A stretch of DNA of 64,000 nt, from contig NZ_JAMXLH010000025.1 in NCBI RefSeq assembly GCF_024281035.1, positions 124,001 to 188,000 on the forward strand, read 5' to 3'. Positions 16,541 through 24,497 of this stretch are shown here, piece after piece. This stretch comes from Paraburkholderia sp. Lineage in GTDB: Bacteria > Pseudomonadota > Gammaproteobacteria > Burkholderiales > Burkholderiaceae. The notes beneath the pieces are model-generated. The model saw only the letters and a program-made list of their open reading frames with translations, had not been told where the DNA came from and searched no databases. Within the stretch, counting starts at the first letter, position 1. The number at the start of each line of letters is the position of its first letter. The position numbers and the translations under genes are program-made.

Positions 16541-16990
16541 TTACACGCGGCCTTCGCCGTCAACTTCTTCAACTGCAGCCAGCCCGGTCCAGGAATGGGG
16601 CGGGCCGGCCGGCGCGTGGCCGGTCGTTTGCCCGTGTGCGACTGCGGCGAAATCGGGGGGGCCGCAGCTCGTTTGCGCCTCAGCACTCCACGCGGCACGC
16701 ATTTGTCGACGCCGGGCGAGTATCACGGAAAACGTGAGCAAACACATCAACGTGTTGCTACCGTTCATCCAGAACATCCTGTCCGGAATGCCATGATTCT
16801 GTTCAAGCAACATCAGGGCAAACGTGGCGTTGCTCAGAGTCCAGCATCCCCACGTCAGCAAGCTGTGACTGCGTACGTCAGCATCCTTTTTCAGGAGCAT
16901 GGCGATGGCCGGCACGTAGGTCAGCAGGCGCGCCGAATTCCAGAACAGGAACATTCCCGTCAACAGCCGTACGTAGACTTCATGAAGCAT
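16541..16990 (-). CDS. small membrane protein, function unknown
   Basis: 149 aa from ATG 16990 (MLHEVYVRLLTGMFLFWNSA). The first 100 residues show three hydrophobic segments (VRLLTGMFLFWNSARLLTYV, SLLTWGCWTLSNATFALMLL, MNGSNTLMCLLTFSVILA) with polar linkers, as in small integral membrane proteins; the last 50 residues are soluble and low in complexity, so the natural stop may be distal to the conserved part. The ribosome binding site is weak. No family recognised. It lies beside the decayed LuxR-type locus but with unrelated sequence. Confidence 0.6.
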   Translation of the reverse strand: MLHEVYVRLLTGMFLFWNSARLLTYVPAIAMLLKKDADVRSHSLLTWGCWTLSNATFALMLLEQNHGIPDRMFWMNGSNTLMCLLTFSVILARRRQMRAAWSAEAQTSCGPPDFAAVAHGQTTGHAPAGPPHSWTGLAAVEEVDGEGRV

Positions 16991-17205
16991 GACGAGTCCA
17001 GTTACCCCCCAACGGGAGGGTTCGATGTTGAGGCATGTTGCGAGCAGTTACCGAGAGTGCGCCCGCGCTCTTTGCTCGCTCGCTTGAGATTCGTAAGTGC
17101 TCATCCAGAGCCTCACCCCATTCTGCGGCGACGGCGTTTGATAACCTCAATGCACCCTTGGTTGCGGACAAACCGACCCATGGCGAAGGAAGTCGCGCAG
17201 ACAGC

Positions 17206-17470
17206 CCAGCACAGAAATCATGATGTGATCCCCTTCTTTCGACGAAAAGATCCGCTTCGTGGATTTATGGTTGTCAGGGTCACCCTGCAATACAACGCGG
17301 CATGGCTCTTCTACGGGATCGTAGATGGTTCGCTGGCGCCCGAACATAACCTGAACAGGTGATCTCGGCGCGTCGTGGTCGCGGTCCGCGGACATTTCAC
17401 AGGTCTTCGCCGTGGCCGGTAACGAGGCATTCCGAATCAGATTGCGCTTTGCGGCGCTTCCGAAGAAATT
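17206..17470 (+). pseudogene. decayed copy of the 45.3-kb LuxR divergent promoter and gene
   Basis: 17209-17363 matches 45290-45443 almost base for base in blocks (for example catgatgtgatccccttc, and agaacataacctgaa versus cgaacataacctgaa), covering the whole divergent promoter and both start regions. Then 17368-17470 matches 45747-45850, inside the LuxR gene, so about 300 bp encoding its first 100 residues are missing. Recognisable pieces are DISQILAMAGNEAFRI-like codons (gacatttcacag...ggcattccgaatcag). No open frame survives. On the minus side only the start codon and leader of the partner gene remain. Confidence 0.8.
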
Positions 17471-17735
17471 ACGCTTATCATGTCCACACCCCGATTCAGC
17501 TCGCGTGAGCCCAAAAAGTGGACGCCGATATGCCGAAGATAAACGTCGACGGTGAAATACCGGCCCTGGTGCATCCGCTGGGTGCTTCCGGTTGCAAGCT
17601 GATCACTACATCCACGCGTTGCACGCGAGGAACAGCCGCCACGGGCTGCAAACAATATGCGCGGGTGGTTGTACGGTCAACTTCACGATCGCGGAACGTC
17701 TCTAGCCAGCATTGAACGACTGACGGAGTACACAC

Positions 17736-18737
17736 ATGAGTACGAAAGTGCAGTTGACCGACGGCACCATCGAGGTGTCGGCCCTGGGGACCACATTGAT
17801 TCATGAACACGTGCTGGTTGGCATGCCGGGGTGGAATCTGGATCTCAAGGCGCCGAAGTTCGTGCGCAGCGAAGCGATGGCGCGAGCCGTCGATCGCATC
17901 CAGGAGCTTCATGGATACGGTTGCCACTCCATGATCGATCCTTGCCCGATGGATATCGGCAGGGACGCGGAATTCATCGCGGAAGTCGCACAGCGCAGCG
18001 GCATCAATATCGTCTGCGCGACAGGGGTCTACAACGAAACGGAAGGCATGCCGTACACCTTCCGGACGATGCCGGACGAGGACATCCTCGAACTGTATGT
18101 CAAGGAAATCACCGAAGGCATCGGCGACACAGGCGTCAAGGCGGGGGTGATCAAGATCGCCACGCACGGCGCGCCCACCGAGTACGAGCGGAAAATGATC
18201 TCGGTCGCAACCCAGGCTTCATTGATCACGGGTGTGCCGATCATTTCACACACCAAAATAGCGAGCCACGGGCACGATCAGATCGATATCGTCGAATCGC
18301 GCGACGGGTATGCCGACAGCATGGTGGTGGGTCACTCCGGCGATCGTGACGATCACGAATACCAGGCGTCGCTTGCGAGGCGCGGCGCATTCGTAGGCCT
18401 GGATCGCTTTGGTCTGGATTTTCTGCTTCCGGACGAGGCGCGCATGCGGAATCTGATGCAGCTTGTCGAGGCCGGGTTGCGCAGTCATGTTGTCATTTCG
18501 CAGGACTATCTGGTGTGCCTGCTTGGGCGCTTCGGTAACCAGCTCGAACACATCGCACCCAACTGGGCCATTACACATATCTTCAAGTCGGTCATCCCTC
18601 GCTTGAAGGAAATGGGGCTGACCGACGACGACCTGGAAACCATTCTGGTTTCGAACCCTCGACGACTCTTCGCGAACGCGGCTGCGCACAAGAACGGCGG
18701 TTCGCACGCATGCGGTCATTCGACCTGCGGTTCGTAG
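17736..18737 (+). CDS. phosphotriesterase-family metal-dependent hydrolase
   Basis: 333-aa amidohydrolase-superfamily TIM barrel. All metal/catalytic positions are visible: H23 and H25 (LIHEHVLVG), K140 as the candidate carboxylated lysine (AGVIKIATHG), H172 (IISHTKI), H200 (VVGHSGDRDD) and D257 (ISQDYLV). Family members hydrolyse lactones (including acyl-homoserine lactones) or phosphotriesters; the substrate here is unknown. The start ATG 17736 follows ACGGAG. The extreme C-terminus HKNGGSHACGHSTCGS is a histidine/cysteine-rich tail not usual for the family and might bind metal. The adjacent LuxR-type remnant makes a lactone substrate an attractive but unproven idea. Confidence 0.88.
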   Translation: MSTKVQLTDGTIEVSALGTTLIHEHVLVGMPGWNLDLKAPKFVRSEAMARAVDRIQELHGYGCHSMIDPCPMDIGRDAEFIAEVAQRSGINIVCATGVYNETEGMPYTFRTMPDEDILELYVKEITEGIGDTGVKAGVIKIATHGAPTEYERKMISVATQASLITGVPIISHTKIASHGHDQIDIVESRDGYADSMVVGHSGDRDDHEYQASLARRGAFVGLDRFGLDFLLPDEARMRNLMQLVEAGLRSHVVISQDYLVCLLGRFGNQLEHIAPNWAITHIFKSVIPRLKEMGLTDDDLETILVSNPRRLFANAAAHKNGGSHACGHSTCGS

Positions 18738-18741
18738 ACGG

Positions 18742-18786
18742 GAGACCTGATTCGACTGTGACGGTTAGATCGGGTCTCGACTTTTA
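18742..18786 (+). terminator. Rho-independent terminator after the phosphotriesterase gene
   Basis: GAGACCTGAT (18742-18751) pairs with ATCGGGTCTC (18769-18778) through one G-U pair, followed by gacttttacc. It starts 5 bp after the stop codon. Confidence 0.7.
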
Positions 18787-18882
18787 CCGCGACGACGTGT
18801 GAATTCCCGCCTGCCGCGATTTATTGCCAGGCGAAAGAACCCCGAAAGTGATTTCGTCACGCGAGCGCCCCCGTACACCAGG

Positions 18883-19143
18883 CTAGCGATAGTTGACGAA
18901 GTTAATGATGTCGTTGAGAAACCACGGCAGAATCAGCTGCGTATCCGGGTAGCTGGTGCCGACGCTGAGCCTCGGCGGATGTGACGCAGCGTCGCCGGGC
19001 GTCACCCTTTCGGGCGCGTGTAAAATGTAGGCATCTGTATCGGCCATACCTGGTCGCACAGTCTGGTTACTCGCGGGCGGCGATGCAGAGGTGCAGCCGG
19101 TAGTGAACACGATGAGGGCCGCTGCAAGGCAAATGGGCTTCAT
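18883..19143 (-). CDS. small predicted lipoprotein
   Basis: 86 aa from ATG 19143 with CTGGAG upstream on the minus strand. MKPICLAAALIVFTTGCTSA is a clear lipoprotein signal with lipobox TTGC. The mature part (about 67 aa) has no recognised domain; it contains DTDAYILHAPERV and ends LPWFLNDIINFVNYR, an amphipathic tail. Monocistronic, convergent with the phosphotriesterase gene. Function unknown. Confidence 0.7.
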   Translation of the reverse strand: MKPICLAAALIVFTTGCTSASPPASNQTVRPGMADTDAYILHAPERVTPGDAASHPPRLSVGTSYPDTQLILPWFLNDIINFVNYR

Positions 19144-19363
19144 GATGGCGCAAACTCCAGCGACGTTACTTCGAGACAGTATGGCCGATGATGGATTCGT
19201 CTGGTTCGTGAGCGAACGCCACCGCGCGCATTAAGTGCGGCAAAAAGCGCAGTTGTGTTCAATGTGAACCATCCTCCAGGCCCCACCGCTCACGATTGAC
19301 GCATATCATGCGTGAACCGCCCGGCGTTCTTTTCGCCGTTCACGCACGCAATACCCCAAAGCC

Positions 19364-19714
19364 ATGAAAGGTCTGCGCCGCTTCATTCTTCTGATCATGT
19401 TTCTGCTTCCCGCCCTGAACGGTTGGGCAATGGCGACGATCATGCCGGCCGCCACCACCCACGGCATGGCGAGCGGCGCGTGCGACCACGTCGCTTTTTC
19501 CGCCGCAACGGCGCAGCCCGTTAAACGCTGCGTGCAACACAAGAATGCCTGCGGCGTACCGTCCTGCTGTCCGGTTTGCGGCCCGCTGGTTCCAGCCATG
19601 GTCGCCGCGCGCTTCGCGGCTGCACCGCGTTCCAGCAGCTGGGTTTCGACACATCCGGCGCTCCTGACCGGCATCACCTTCCCCCCGCCCCATCGTCCCC
19701 CGGCGCCAGTCTGA
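19364..19714 (+). CDS. small exported Cys/His-containing protein, copper-locus type
   Basis: 116 aa from ATG 19364. An N-terminal signal or anchor (LRRFILLIMFLLPALNGWAMA) is followed by a region with spaced cysteines and histidines (GACDHVAF, KRCVQHKNACGVPSCCPVCG), like small proteins that sit at the head of copper-handling operons (DUF2946-like, not certain). It precedes a DUF411 gene by about 80 bp and a cupredoxin gene after that, on the same strand, which supports a metal-related role in the periplasm. Confidence 0.65.
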   Translation: MKGLRRFILLIMFLLPALNGWAMATIMPAATTHGMASGACDHVAFSAATAQPVKRCVQHKNACGVPSCCPVCGPLVPAMVAARFAAAPRSSSWVSTHPALLTGITFPPPHRPPAPV

Positions 19715-19795
19715 GTCCTCCGCACCCGCCGTCCTGGCGTGTTCGCGCACGCCAGGATCGATAGACGACACAACCATCACGCAGGAGGGGCCATC

Positions 19796-20233
19796 ATGCC
19801 CAGATTCCGCCATTCTCTCGTTGCCGCCCTGCTGGCGGTGCTCAGCATGTCCACCCTGGCCGCCATTCCGGCGATCGTTTATAAAAGCCCGACATGTGGC
19901 TGCTGCGAAGACTACGTCAGCTACCTCAAGCAAAACGGTTTCGCCGTTACGGCAATCAACACCGACGACATGTCGCGCATTGAGAAGCAGTTTCACGTCG
20001 CGCCCGAAATGGCCAGTTGCCATACCGTCAAGATCGGCAACTACGTCGTCGAGGGTCATGTACCCGTTGCGGCCATCAAGCGCCTGCTAACCGAAAAACC
20101 CCATATCCTCGGACTGTCCATTCCGGGCATGCCGCAGCACGCGCCCGGCATGGGCACGTACCAGCCGGGCACGCTTGACGTCTATGAGTTGACTGCGGAC
20201 GGGCGCACAGGCGTGCTGTATGGCCGCTTCTGA
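19796..20233 (+). CDS. DUF411 family periplasmic metal-binding protein
   Basis: 145 aa from ATG 19796 with a strong CAGGAGGGG ribosome binding site. Signal peptide MPRFRHSLVAALLAVLSMST...LAA. The DUF411 hallmark is IVYKSPTCGCCEDYVSYLKQ, with a CGCC motif in a thioredoxin-like fold, then INTDDMSRIEKQFHV, SCHTVKIGNYVVEGHVP and LSIPGMPQHAPGM (methionine/histidine motif). Family members are found in copper-resistance loci. The next gene is a cupredoxin, so copper delivery or detoxification in the periplasm is likely. Confidence 0.88.
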   Translation: MPRFRHSLVAALLAVLSMSTLAAIPAIVYKSPTCGCCEDYVSYLKQNGFAVTAINTDDMSRIEKQFHVAPEMASCHTVKIGNYVVEGHVPVAAIKRLLTEKPHILGLSIPGMPQHAPGMGTYQPGTLDVYELTADGRTGVLYGRF

Positions 20234-20334
20234 TCGACGCCGATGAACGACATGGGCGGGCCCCAAACCCGAGCGGCGGCGCGCCCTCGCCTGGCCGCAG
20301 CGCAGGCTGCGGCACGTTTGCAAGGAATACAGCA

Positions 20335-20850
20335 ATGAAGATGAAATCCCTTTCCATGGTCATGCTGGCGGCAGCGCTTTTCCAGGCCGGCACGACGTTT
20401 GCCCAGATGCCGGCGATGCATGTGGAACATGCCCAACATGCACATCATGCGTTTGCGTTTGGCCGCCCGGCCCAGGAAGCCGACGTGACGAAGACGATCC
20501 ACGTCGAGGCCAATGATCAGATGCGGCTCCATTTCGATTCCATGGAAATCCGGCGCGGCGACGTGGTGAAGTTCGTCGTCAAGAACGTGGGCCAGGTGCC
20601 GCATGAGTTCGCGATCGGCGATGACGCATTCCGGCGCGAACATATGAACGAAATGAAGCAGATGGCGGCAATGCCGGGCATGGCCGGCATGGAGCACTCG
20701 GATCCGAACGTCGTCAGCGTGCAGCCTGGCGAAACCAAAACGTTAGTCTGGCGCTTCGATCCGCTCCATACGCGTAACGTCCTGTTCGCGTGTTATGTGC
20801 CGGGCCATTACGAGGCCGGCATGTATCAACGAATCGTCATCGCCAATTAA
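20335..20850 (+). CDS. cupredoxin-domain copper protein
   Basis: 171 aa from ATG 20335 with AAGGAAT upstream. Signal peptide (LSMVMLAAALFQAGTTFAQ), then a His/Met-rich stretch (MPAMHVEHAQHAHHAFAF) that could hold extra copper, and a plastocyanin-like domain. Type-1 copper ligands visible are H in VPHEFAIGD and C, H, M in CYVPGHYEAGM. A Met-rich insertion (MNEMKQMAAMPGMAGMEH) lies between strands. It ends the DUF411-linked trio, so a periplasmic copper-binding or electron-transfer role is expected. Confidence 0.88.
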   Translation: MKMKSLSMVMLAAALFQAGTTFAQMPAMHVEHAQHAHHAFAFGRPAQEADVTKTIHVEANDQMRLHFDSMEIRRGDVVKFVVKNVGQVPHEFAIGDDAFRREHMNEMKQMAAMPGMAGMEHSDPNVVSVQPGETKTLVWRFDPLHTRNVLFACYVPGHYEAGMYQRIVIAN

Positions 20851-20868
20851 CGACAAGCCAACTTCAAC

Positions 20869-20901
20869 GTAACTGCGAGGTAACTGCGAGCTGACTGCAA
20901 G
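20869..20901 (+). repeat. 11-bp tandem array, three copies
   Basis: GTAACTGCGAG at 20869-20879 and again at 20880-20890, then the variant CTGACTGCAAG at 20891-20901. It lies in the 3' untranslated region between the cupredoxin stop and the terminator hairpin. Confidence 0.85.
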
Positions 20902-20915
20902 CCGCGTAAACGGCA

Positions 20916-20939
20916 CACGCCTCGCAAACGCGAGGCGTG
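20916..20939. terminator. bidirectional terminator hairpin
   Basis: CACGCCTCGC (20916-20925) and GCGAGGCGTG (20930-20939) form a perfect 10-bp stem with an AAAC loop, between the convergent cupredoxin (+) and acyl-CoA dehydrogenase (-) genes; ctttac follows on the plus strand. Confidence 0.8.
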
Positions 20940-20956
20940 CTTTACATCGTTTCAGT

Positions 20957-22747
20957 TCAGAACTGATCTTCGCTCATTGCGAGCACGCTCTGGCCACCGC
21001 GCCCGCTGAGAATCGACACCGCGATGCTGCCCGCCAGCGGGAGAATGTGCTCCGCGTAGAACTGCGCCACAGCGATCTTCGCACCATGGAACGACGGATC
21101 GTCTGCGTGGCAGCGCGTCGATGCAAGCAGCGCGCGCGCCATCTGCCAGCCGCACAGCACGATGCCCGCCAGCTTCAGGTAAGGCACGCTGCCCATGAAC
21201 ACCGCATTCGGATCGCGCTTCGTATTGGCAACGACGAATTCAACCACATTCGCAAGCGCTTGTGCGCCCTGCTTTAGCTGCGCACCCATCGACGCCGCAG
21301 CCGCGCCGTCCACCTGAGCGAGCGCTTCGATCGTTTCCGCAATTTCGGCGAGCACCGCACGCGCCACTGCGCCGCCGTCACGCACGGTCTTGCGTCCGAC
21401 CAGGTCGTTGGCCTGAATGGCCGTGGTGCCCTCGTAAATCGCGAGAATCCGCGCGTCGCGATAAAACTGCGCGGCGCCCGTCTCTTCGATAAAGCCCATG
21501 CCGCCGTGCACCTGCACGCCGAGGCTCGCCACGTCGTTGACCATCTCCGTGCTCCAGCCTTTCACGATCGGCACGAGATATTCGTAAATCGCCTGCTGGC
21601 GCTCGCGCTCTGCCGCGTCGGGATGCCGGTGTGCGTGGTCGCTGTGCGCGGCAGCCACATACGCCAGCGCGCGCGCACCTTCGGTCAGCGCGCGCATCGT
21701 CGCGAGCATGCGACGCACGTCGGGATGATGGATGATCGACACGGCCTGCGCCGCCGATCCGTCTACAGGGCGGCTCTGCACGCGTTCCTTTGCATACGCA
21801 ACAGCCTTCTGGTAGGCGCTCTCCGCGACGCCGATACCCTGCATGCCCACGCCGAAGCGCGCCGCGTTCATCATGATGAACATGTATTCGAGGCCGCGAT
21901 TCGCTTCACCGACCAGATAGCCCACTGCGCCGCCTTCGTCGCCGTACTGCAAAACCGCCGTGGGACTCGCCTTGATGCCGAGCTTGTGTTCGATCGAAAC
22001 GCAGCGCACGTCGTTGCGTGCGCCGAGGCTGCCGTCTTCATTCAAGAGGAATTTCGGCACGATAAAGAGCGAAATGCCTTTCACGCCAGCCGGTGCGTCG
22101 GGCGTGCGAGCCAGCACGAGGTGCACGATGTTCTCCGCCATGTCGTGCTCGCCCCACGTAATGAAGATCTTCGTGCCGAAGATCCGGTACGAGCCGTCCG
22201 CCTGCGGTTCGGCGCGCGAGCGTACGAGCGCGAGATCGGAGCCTGCCTGCGGCTCCGTAAGGTTCATCGTGCCGGTCCATTCGCCCGAAATCAATTTCGG
22301 CACGTAGCGCGCTTTTTGATCGCCGGTGCCCGCCGTGAGCAGCGCCTCGATTGCGCCATCGGTCAGGAGCGGACACAGCGCGAACGAAAGGTTCGCCGCA
22401 TTCAGCATTTCGATGCACGGCGTCGCGATCAACTTTGGCAGCGCCTGACCGCCATATTCGGACGGATGCTGCAAACCTTGCCAGCCGCCCTCGACAAACT
22501 GGCGGAACGCTTCCTTGAATCCCGCCGTCGCCGTCACTTCGCCGTCGTGCCAGCTGCTCGGTGCGCGGTCGCCCGTCACGTTCAGCGGCGCGAGCACTTC
22601 GCCGCAGAGCTTCGCGGCTTCGTCGAGCACGGCCTGCGCGGTGTCCAGGTTCGCATCCTCGAAACCGGGCAAAGCGGCGACGGTGTCCATGCCGGCCAGT
22701 TCCTTCAGCACGAACAGCATGTCCTTGACGGGGGCGGTATAGCTCAT
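20957..22747 (-). CDS. acyl-CoA dehydrogenase, long (DmdC-like) type
   Basis: 596 aa from ATG 22747 (MSYTAPVKDMLFVLKEL), chosen for GGAAGGA directly upstream. This is the 590-600 aa class of acyl-CoA dehydrogenases with N-terminal acyl-binding helices, central FAD sites (GTMNLTEPQAGSDLALVRSR and GTKIFITWGEHD) and a C-terminal extra domain. Other signatures are FGVGMQGIGVAESAY, GVQVHGGMGFIEETGAAQFY then RDARILAIYEGTTAIQANDL, the last being the conserved tail motif. It catalyses FAD-dependent alpha,beta-dehydrogenation of an acyl-CoA, either a fatty acyl or a methylthiopropionyl-like substrate. An AraC-family gene follows upstream in the same orientation. Confidence 0.92.
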   Translation of the reverse strand: MSYTAPVKDMLFVLKELAGMDTVAALPGFEDANLDTAQAVLDEAAKLCGEVLAPLNVTGDRAPSSWHDGEVTATAGFKEAFRQFVEGGWQGLQHPSEYGGQALPKLIATPCIEMLNAANLSFALCPLLTDGAIEALLTAGTGDQKARYVPKLISGEWTGTMNLTEPQAGSDLALVRSRAEPQADGSYRIFGTKIFITWGEHDMAENIVHLVLARTPDAPAGVKGISLFIVPKFLLNEDGSLGARNDVRCVSIEHKLGIKASPTAVLQYGDEGGAVGYLVGEANRGLEYMFIMMNAARFGVGMQGIGVAESAYQKAVAYAKERVQSRPVDGSAAQAVSIIHHPDVRRMLATMRALTEGARALAYVAAAHSDHAHRHPDAAERERQQAIYEYLVPIVKGWSTEMVNDVASLGVQVHGGMGFIEETGAAQFYRDARILAIYEGTTAIQANDLVGRKTVRDGGAVARAVLAEIAETIEALAQVDGAAAASMGAQLKQGAQALANVVEFVVANTKRDPNAVFMGSVPYLKLAGIVLCGWQMARALLASTRCHADDPSFHGAKIAVAQFYAEHILPLAGSIAVSILSGRGGQSVLAMSEDQF

Positions 22748-22936
22748 GATGGTCCTTCCAGTGACGCGGTAAATGAGGAAACACACGGCGCCCGCGGGCC
22801 GGCAAAGCGGCGGGGCACACTCGGGTTTCGGCAGATCGTAGCGCCAAAGGCACGCGCACGGACTGTCCAAACCGGACCACCTGGTGACAAATCTGGCCAC
22901 GTCGTGCCGCGCGCGCCCTATGCGGGGACGTCGCCG

Positions 22937-23941
22937 TCAACCGCGCACGCGGTACGTGCCGGGCGTGCTGCCGGTCCAGTGGCGGAAGGCGCGATGAAAG
23001 GCGCTGGGATCGTCAAAGCCGATGTCGCCCGCGATGGCCGCAATCGTGTCCTGCGTTTCGGTGAGACGCAGAATGGCGATGTCGCGGCGCAGGTCGTCCT
23101 TGAGCGACTGAAAGGATGTGTCTTCGGCGGCGAGGCGCCGGCAAAGCGTACGGACCGAACAATGCAGGTTTTGCGCCGCTTGTTCGATGGTCGGCAAATC
23201 GGGCAGCGTCCCGGCGAGATATTGGCGGACGCGGTGCCCGACACGCTGTTCGCTGAACGATTCGAAAATCCAGTCGCCGGGCGAGCGTGCGAGAAAGTTG
23301 CGCAGATTGCGCTTGCTCTGGCGAATCGGCATGTCGAGATACGCCGCGCCGAAACGCATGAGCGTGGATTCGCAACCAAAGCGCACGGGCCCTGAAAAGA
23401 AATAACGGTGATCGCGCGCGTGCGGCGGCTGCGGGCACGCGAATTCGACCTGCAACAGCGGAATCTTCTGCCCGATCAGCCATGACGAGACACCGTGTGC
23501 GAGCTTGAGCATCAATTCCTGCCCGAGCGGGCCGCTTGGCCCGTAAGCGGGATGCGGACACAGTTCGACCTGCGCCACCGGGCCACTGCGGCGCGATTCG
23601 AGCCGGAAATCGTCCAGCACGATATGGAAAAACTGGCCAAAACGGTGCAACGCCGTTTCGAGGTTGCGCGCATCGAGCAGGCTCAAACACAGAAACTTCA
23701 GCGTGCCGCTGCGAAACGGCCGGCTGAAAACGCCGGGCATCTCGTCGTCGAGTTCGATGGCCAGCGCCTGATAGAGCGCTGAAAACTGCTCTTCGGTGAC
23801 GCGTGCGCCGGGTTCGCGCAGCAGTTCCGGCGCCACACCGGCCTGCTTCAGATAGCGGTGACTCACTTCGGCCTTCGCCCCCGCGGACGCGAGAAAGCCA
23901 TTGACGAGAGAGATGGGAACAGTTGCGCTCGGCGCTTGCAT
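22937..23941 (-). CDS. AraC-family transcriptional regulator
   Basis: 334 aa from ATG 23941 (MQAPSATVPISLVNG). The N-terminal 230 residues are an arabinose-binding-like domain of the OruR/ArgR-related group (VSHRYLKQAGVAPELL, PLGQELMLKLAHGVSSWLIG). The C-terminal AraC double helix-turn-helix is LPTIEQAAQNLHCSVRTLCR then DTIAAIAGDIGFDDPSAFHR and AFRHWTGSTPGTYR. Located about 190 bp upstream of the dehydrogenase gene on the same strand, so it likely controls that gene. It shares length, domain order and many residues with the regulator at 36978-38009, indicating paralogy. Confidence 0.9.
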   Translation of the reverse strand: MQAPSATVPISLVNGFLASAGAKAEVSHRYLKQAGVAPELLREPGARVTEEQFSALYQALAIELDDEMPGVFSRPFRSGTLKFLCLSLLDARNLETALHRFGQFFHIVLDDFRLESRRSGPVAQVELCPHPAYGPSGPLGQELMLKLAHGVSSWLIGQKIPLLQVEFACPQPPHARDHRYFFSGPVRFGCESTLMRFGAAYLDMPIRQSKRNLRNFLARSPGDWIFESFSEQRVGHRVRQYLAGTLPDLPTIEQAAQNLHCSVRTLCRRLAAEDTSFQSLKDDLRRDIAILRLTETQDTIAAIAGDIGFDDPSAFHRAFRHWTGSTPGTYRVRG

Positions 23942-24198
23942 GCGGGGTTTTCGGGTAATGGCGTGGGCCGTCGGTGCACGAATGCGACATTCTAGAACGG
24001 CTGCACCGACTCGACACGCATAACGAACAATCCGGCCGCCTTTAAAGCAAGCCGGGCTGTTCACCGCGCGATTGGCACGTTATCCGCTTAGAAATTGAAA
24101 TTGTCGATATTCTGCGGGTTAAAGGTGGTCGGCGGCCCGAATATCACTTCACCGCTTCGCATCGATAGGGATCTTTTTCACGCGGCGATTCAGACAGC

Positions 24199-24425
24199 AT
24201 GCCAGGCAATCATCCCGCTTTGTGTGACGCAGAAGCACGTGCCCTTATCCGGTGGTCGCGACACTCGAAACCATGCCGAATCTGCAGCCCGGCGAGATTC
24301 TCGAAGTGCTCAGCGACTGCCCCCAGTCGATCAACAGCATTCCCGCCGATGTGAAGCGCTACGGATACCGCGTGCTGAAGATCGAACAGCATGGGCCGAC
24401 GATTCTTTACTGGATTCAACGATAA
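24199..24425 (+). pseudogene. TusA-like sulfur carrier gene, frameshifted
   Basis: The plus strand from 24240 reads CPYPVVATLETMPNLQPGEI then LEVLSDCPQSINSIPAD and RYGYRVLKIEQHG, ending WIQR-stop at 24425. This is a TusA/SirA-fold protein with its CPxP motif. In that frame a TGA at 24225-24227 and no start codon precede the CPYP. A start ATG 24199 exists one frame over (MPGNHPALCDA) and would join correctly with a single-base change around 24228-24239. Hence a frameshifted gene, or a one-base sequence error. The family carries persulfide sulfur or acts with membrane sulfur importers. Confidence 0.7.
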
Positions 24426-24497
24426 GCGACCGCGCAACGGATTAGCCGGGTCGACGGCTACCGTTGCACGCAAGCGCCCTGCTTGTCGGGCGCGCTT

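Noticed and set aside
17518..17715. 66-codon frame before the phosphotriesterase gene starting MPKINVDGEIPALVH
   Set aside because: Resembles no family, has no good ribosome binding site and sits in a decayed region.
21506..23395. 629-codon open frame antisense to the acyl-CoA dehydrogenase and AraC genes
   Set aside because: Spans two real genes in antisense with arginine-rich composition; a codon-bias artefact.
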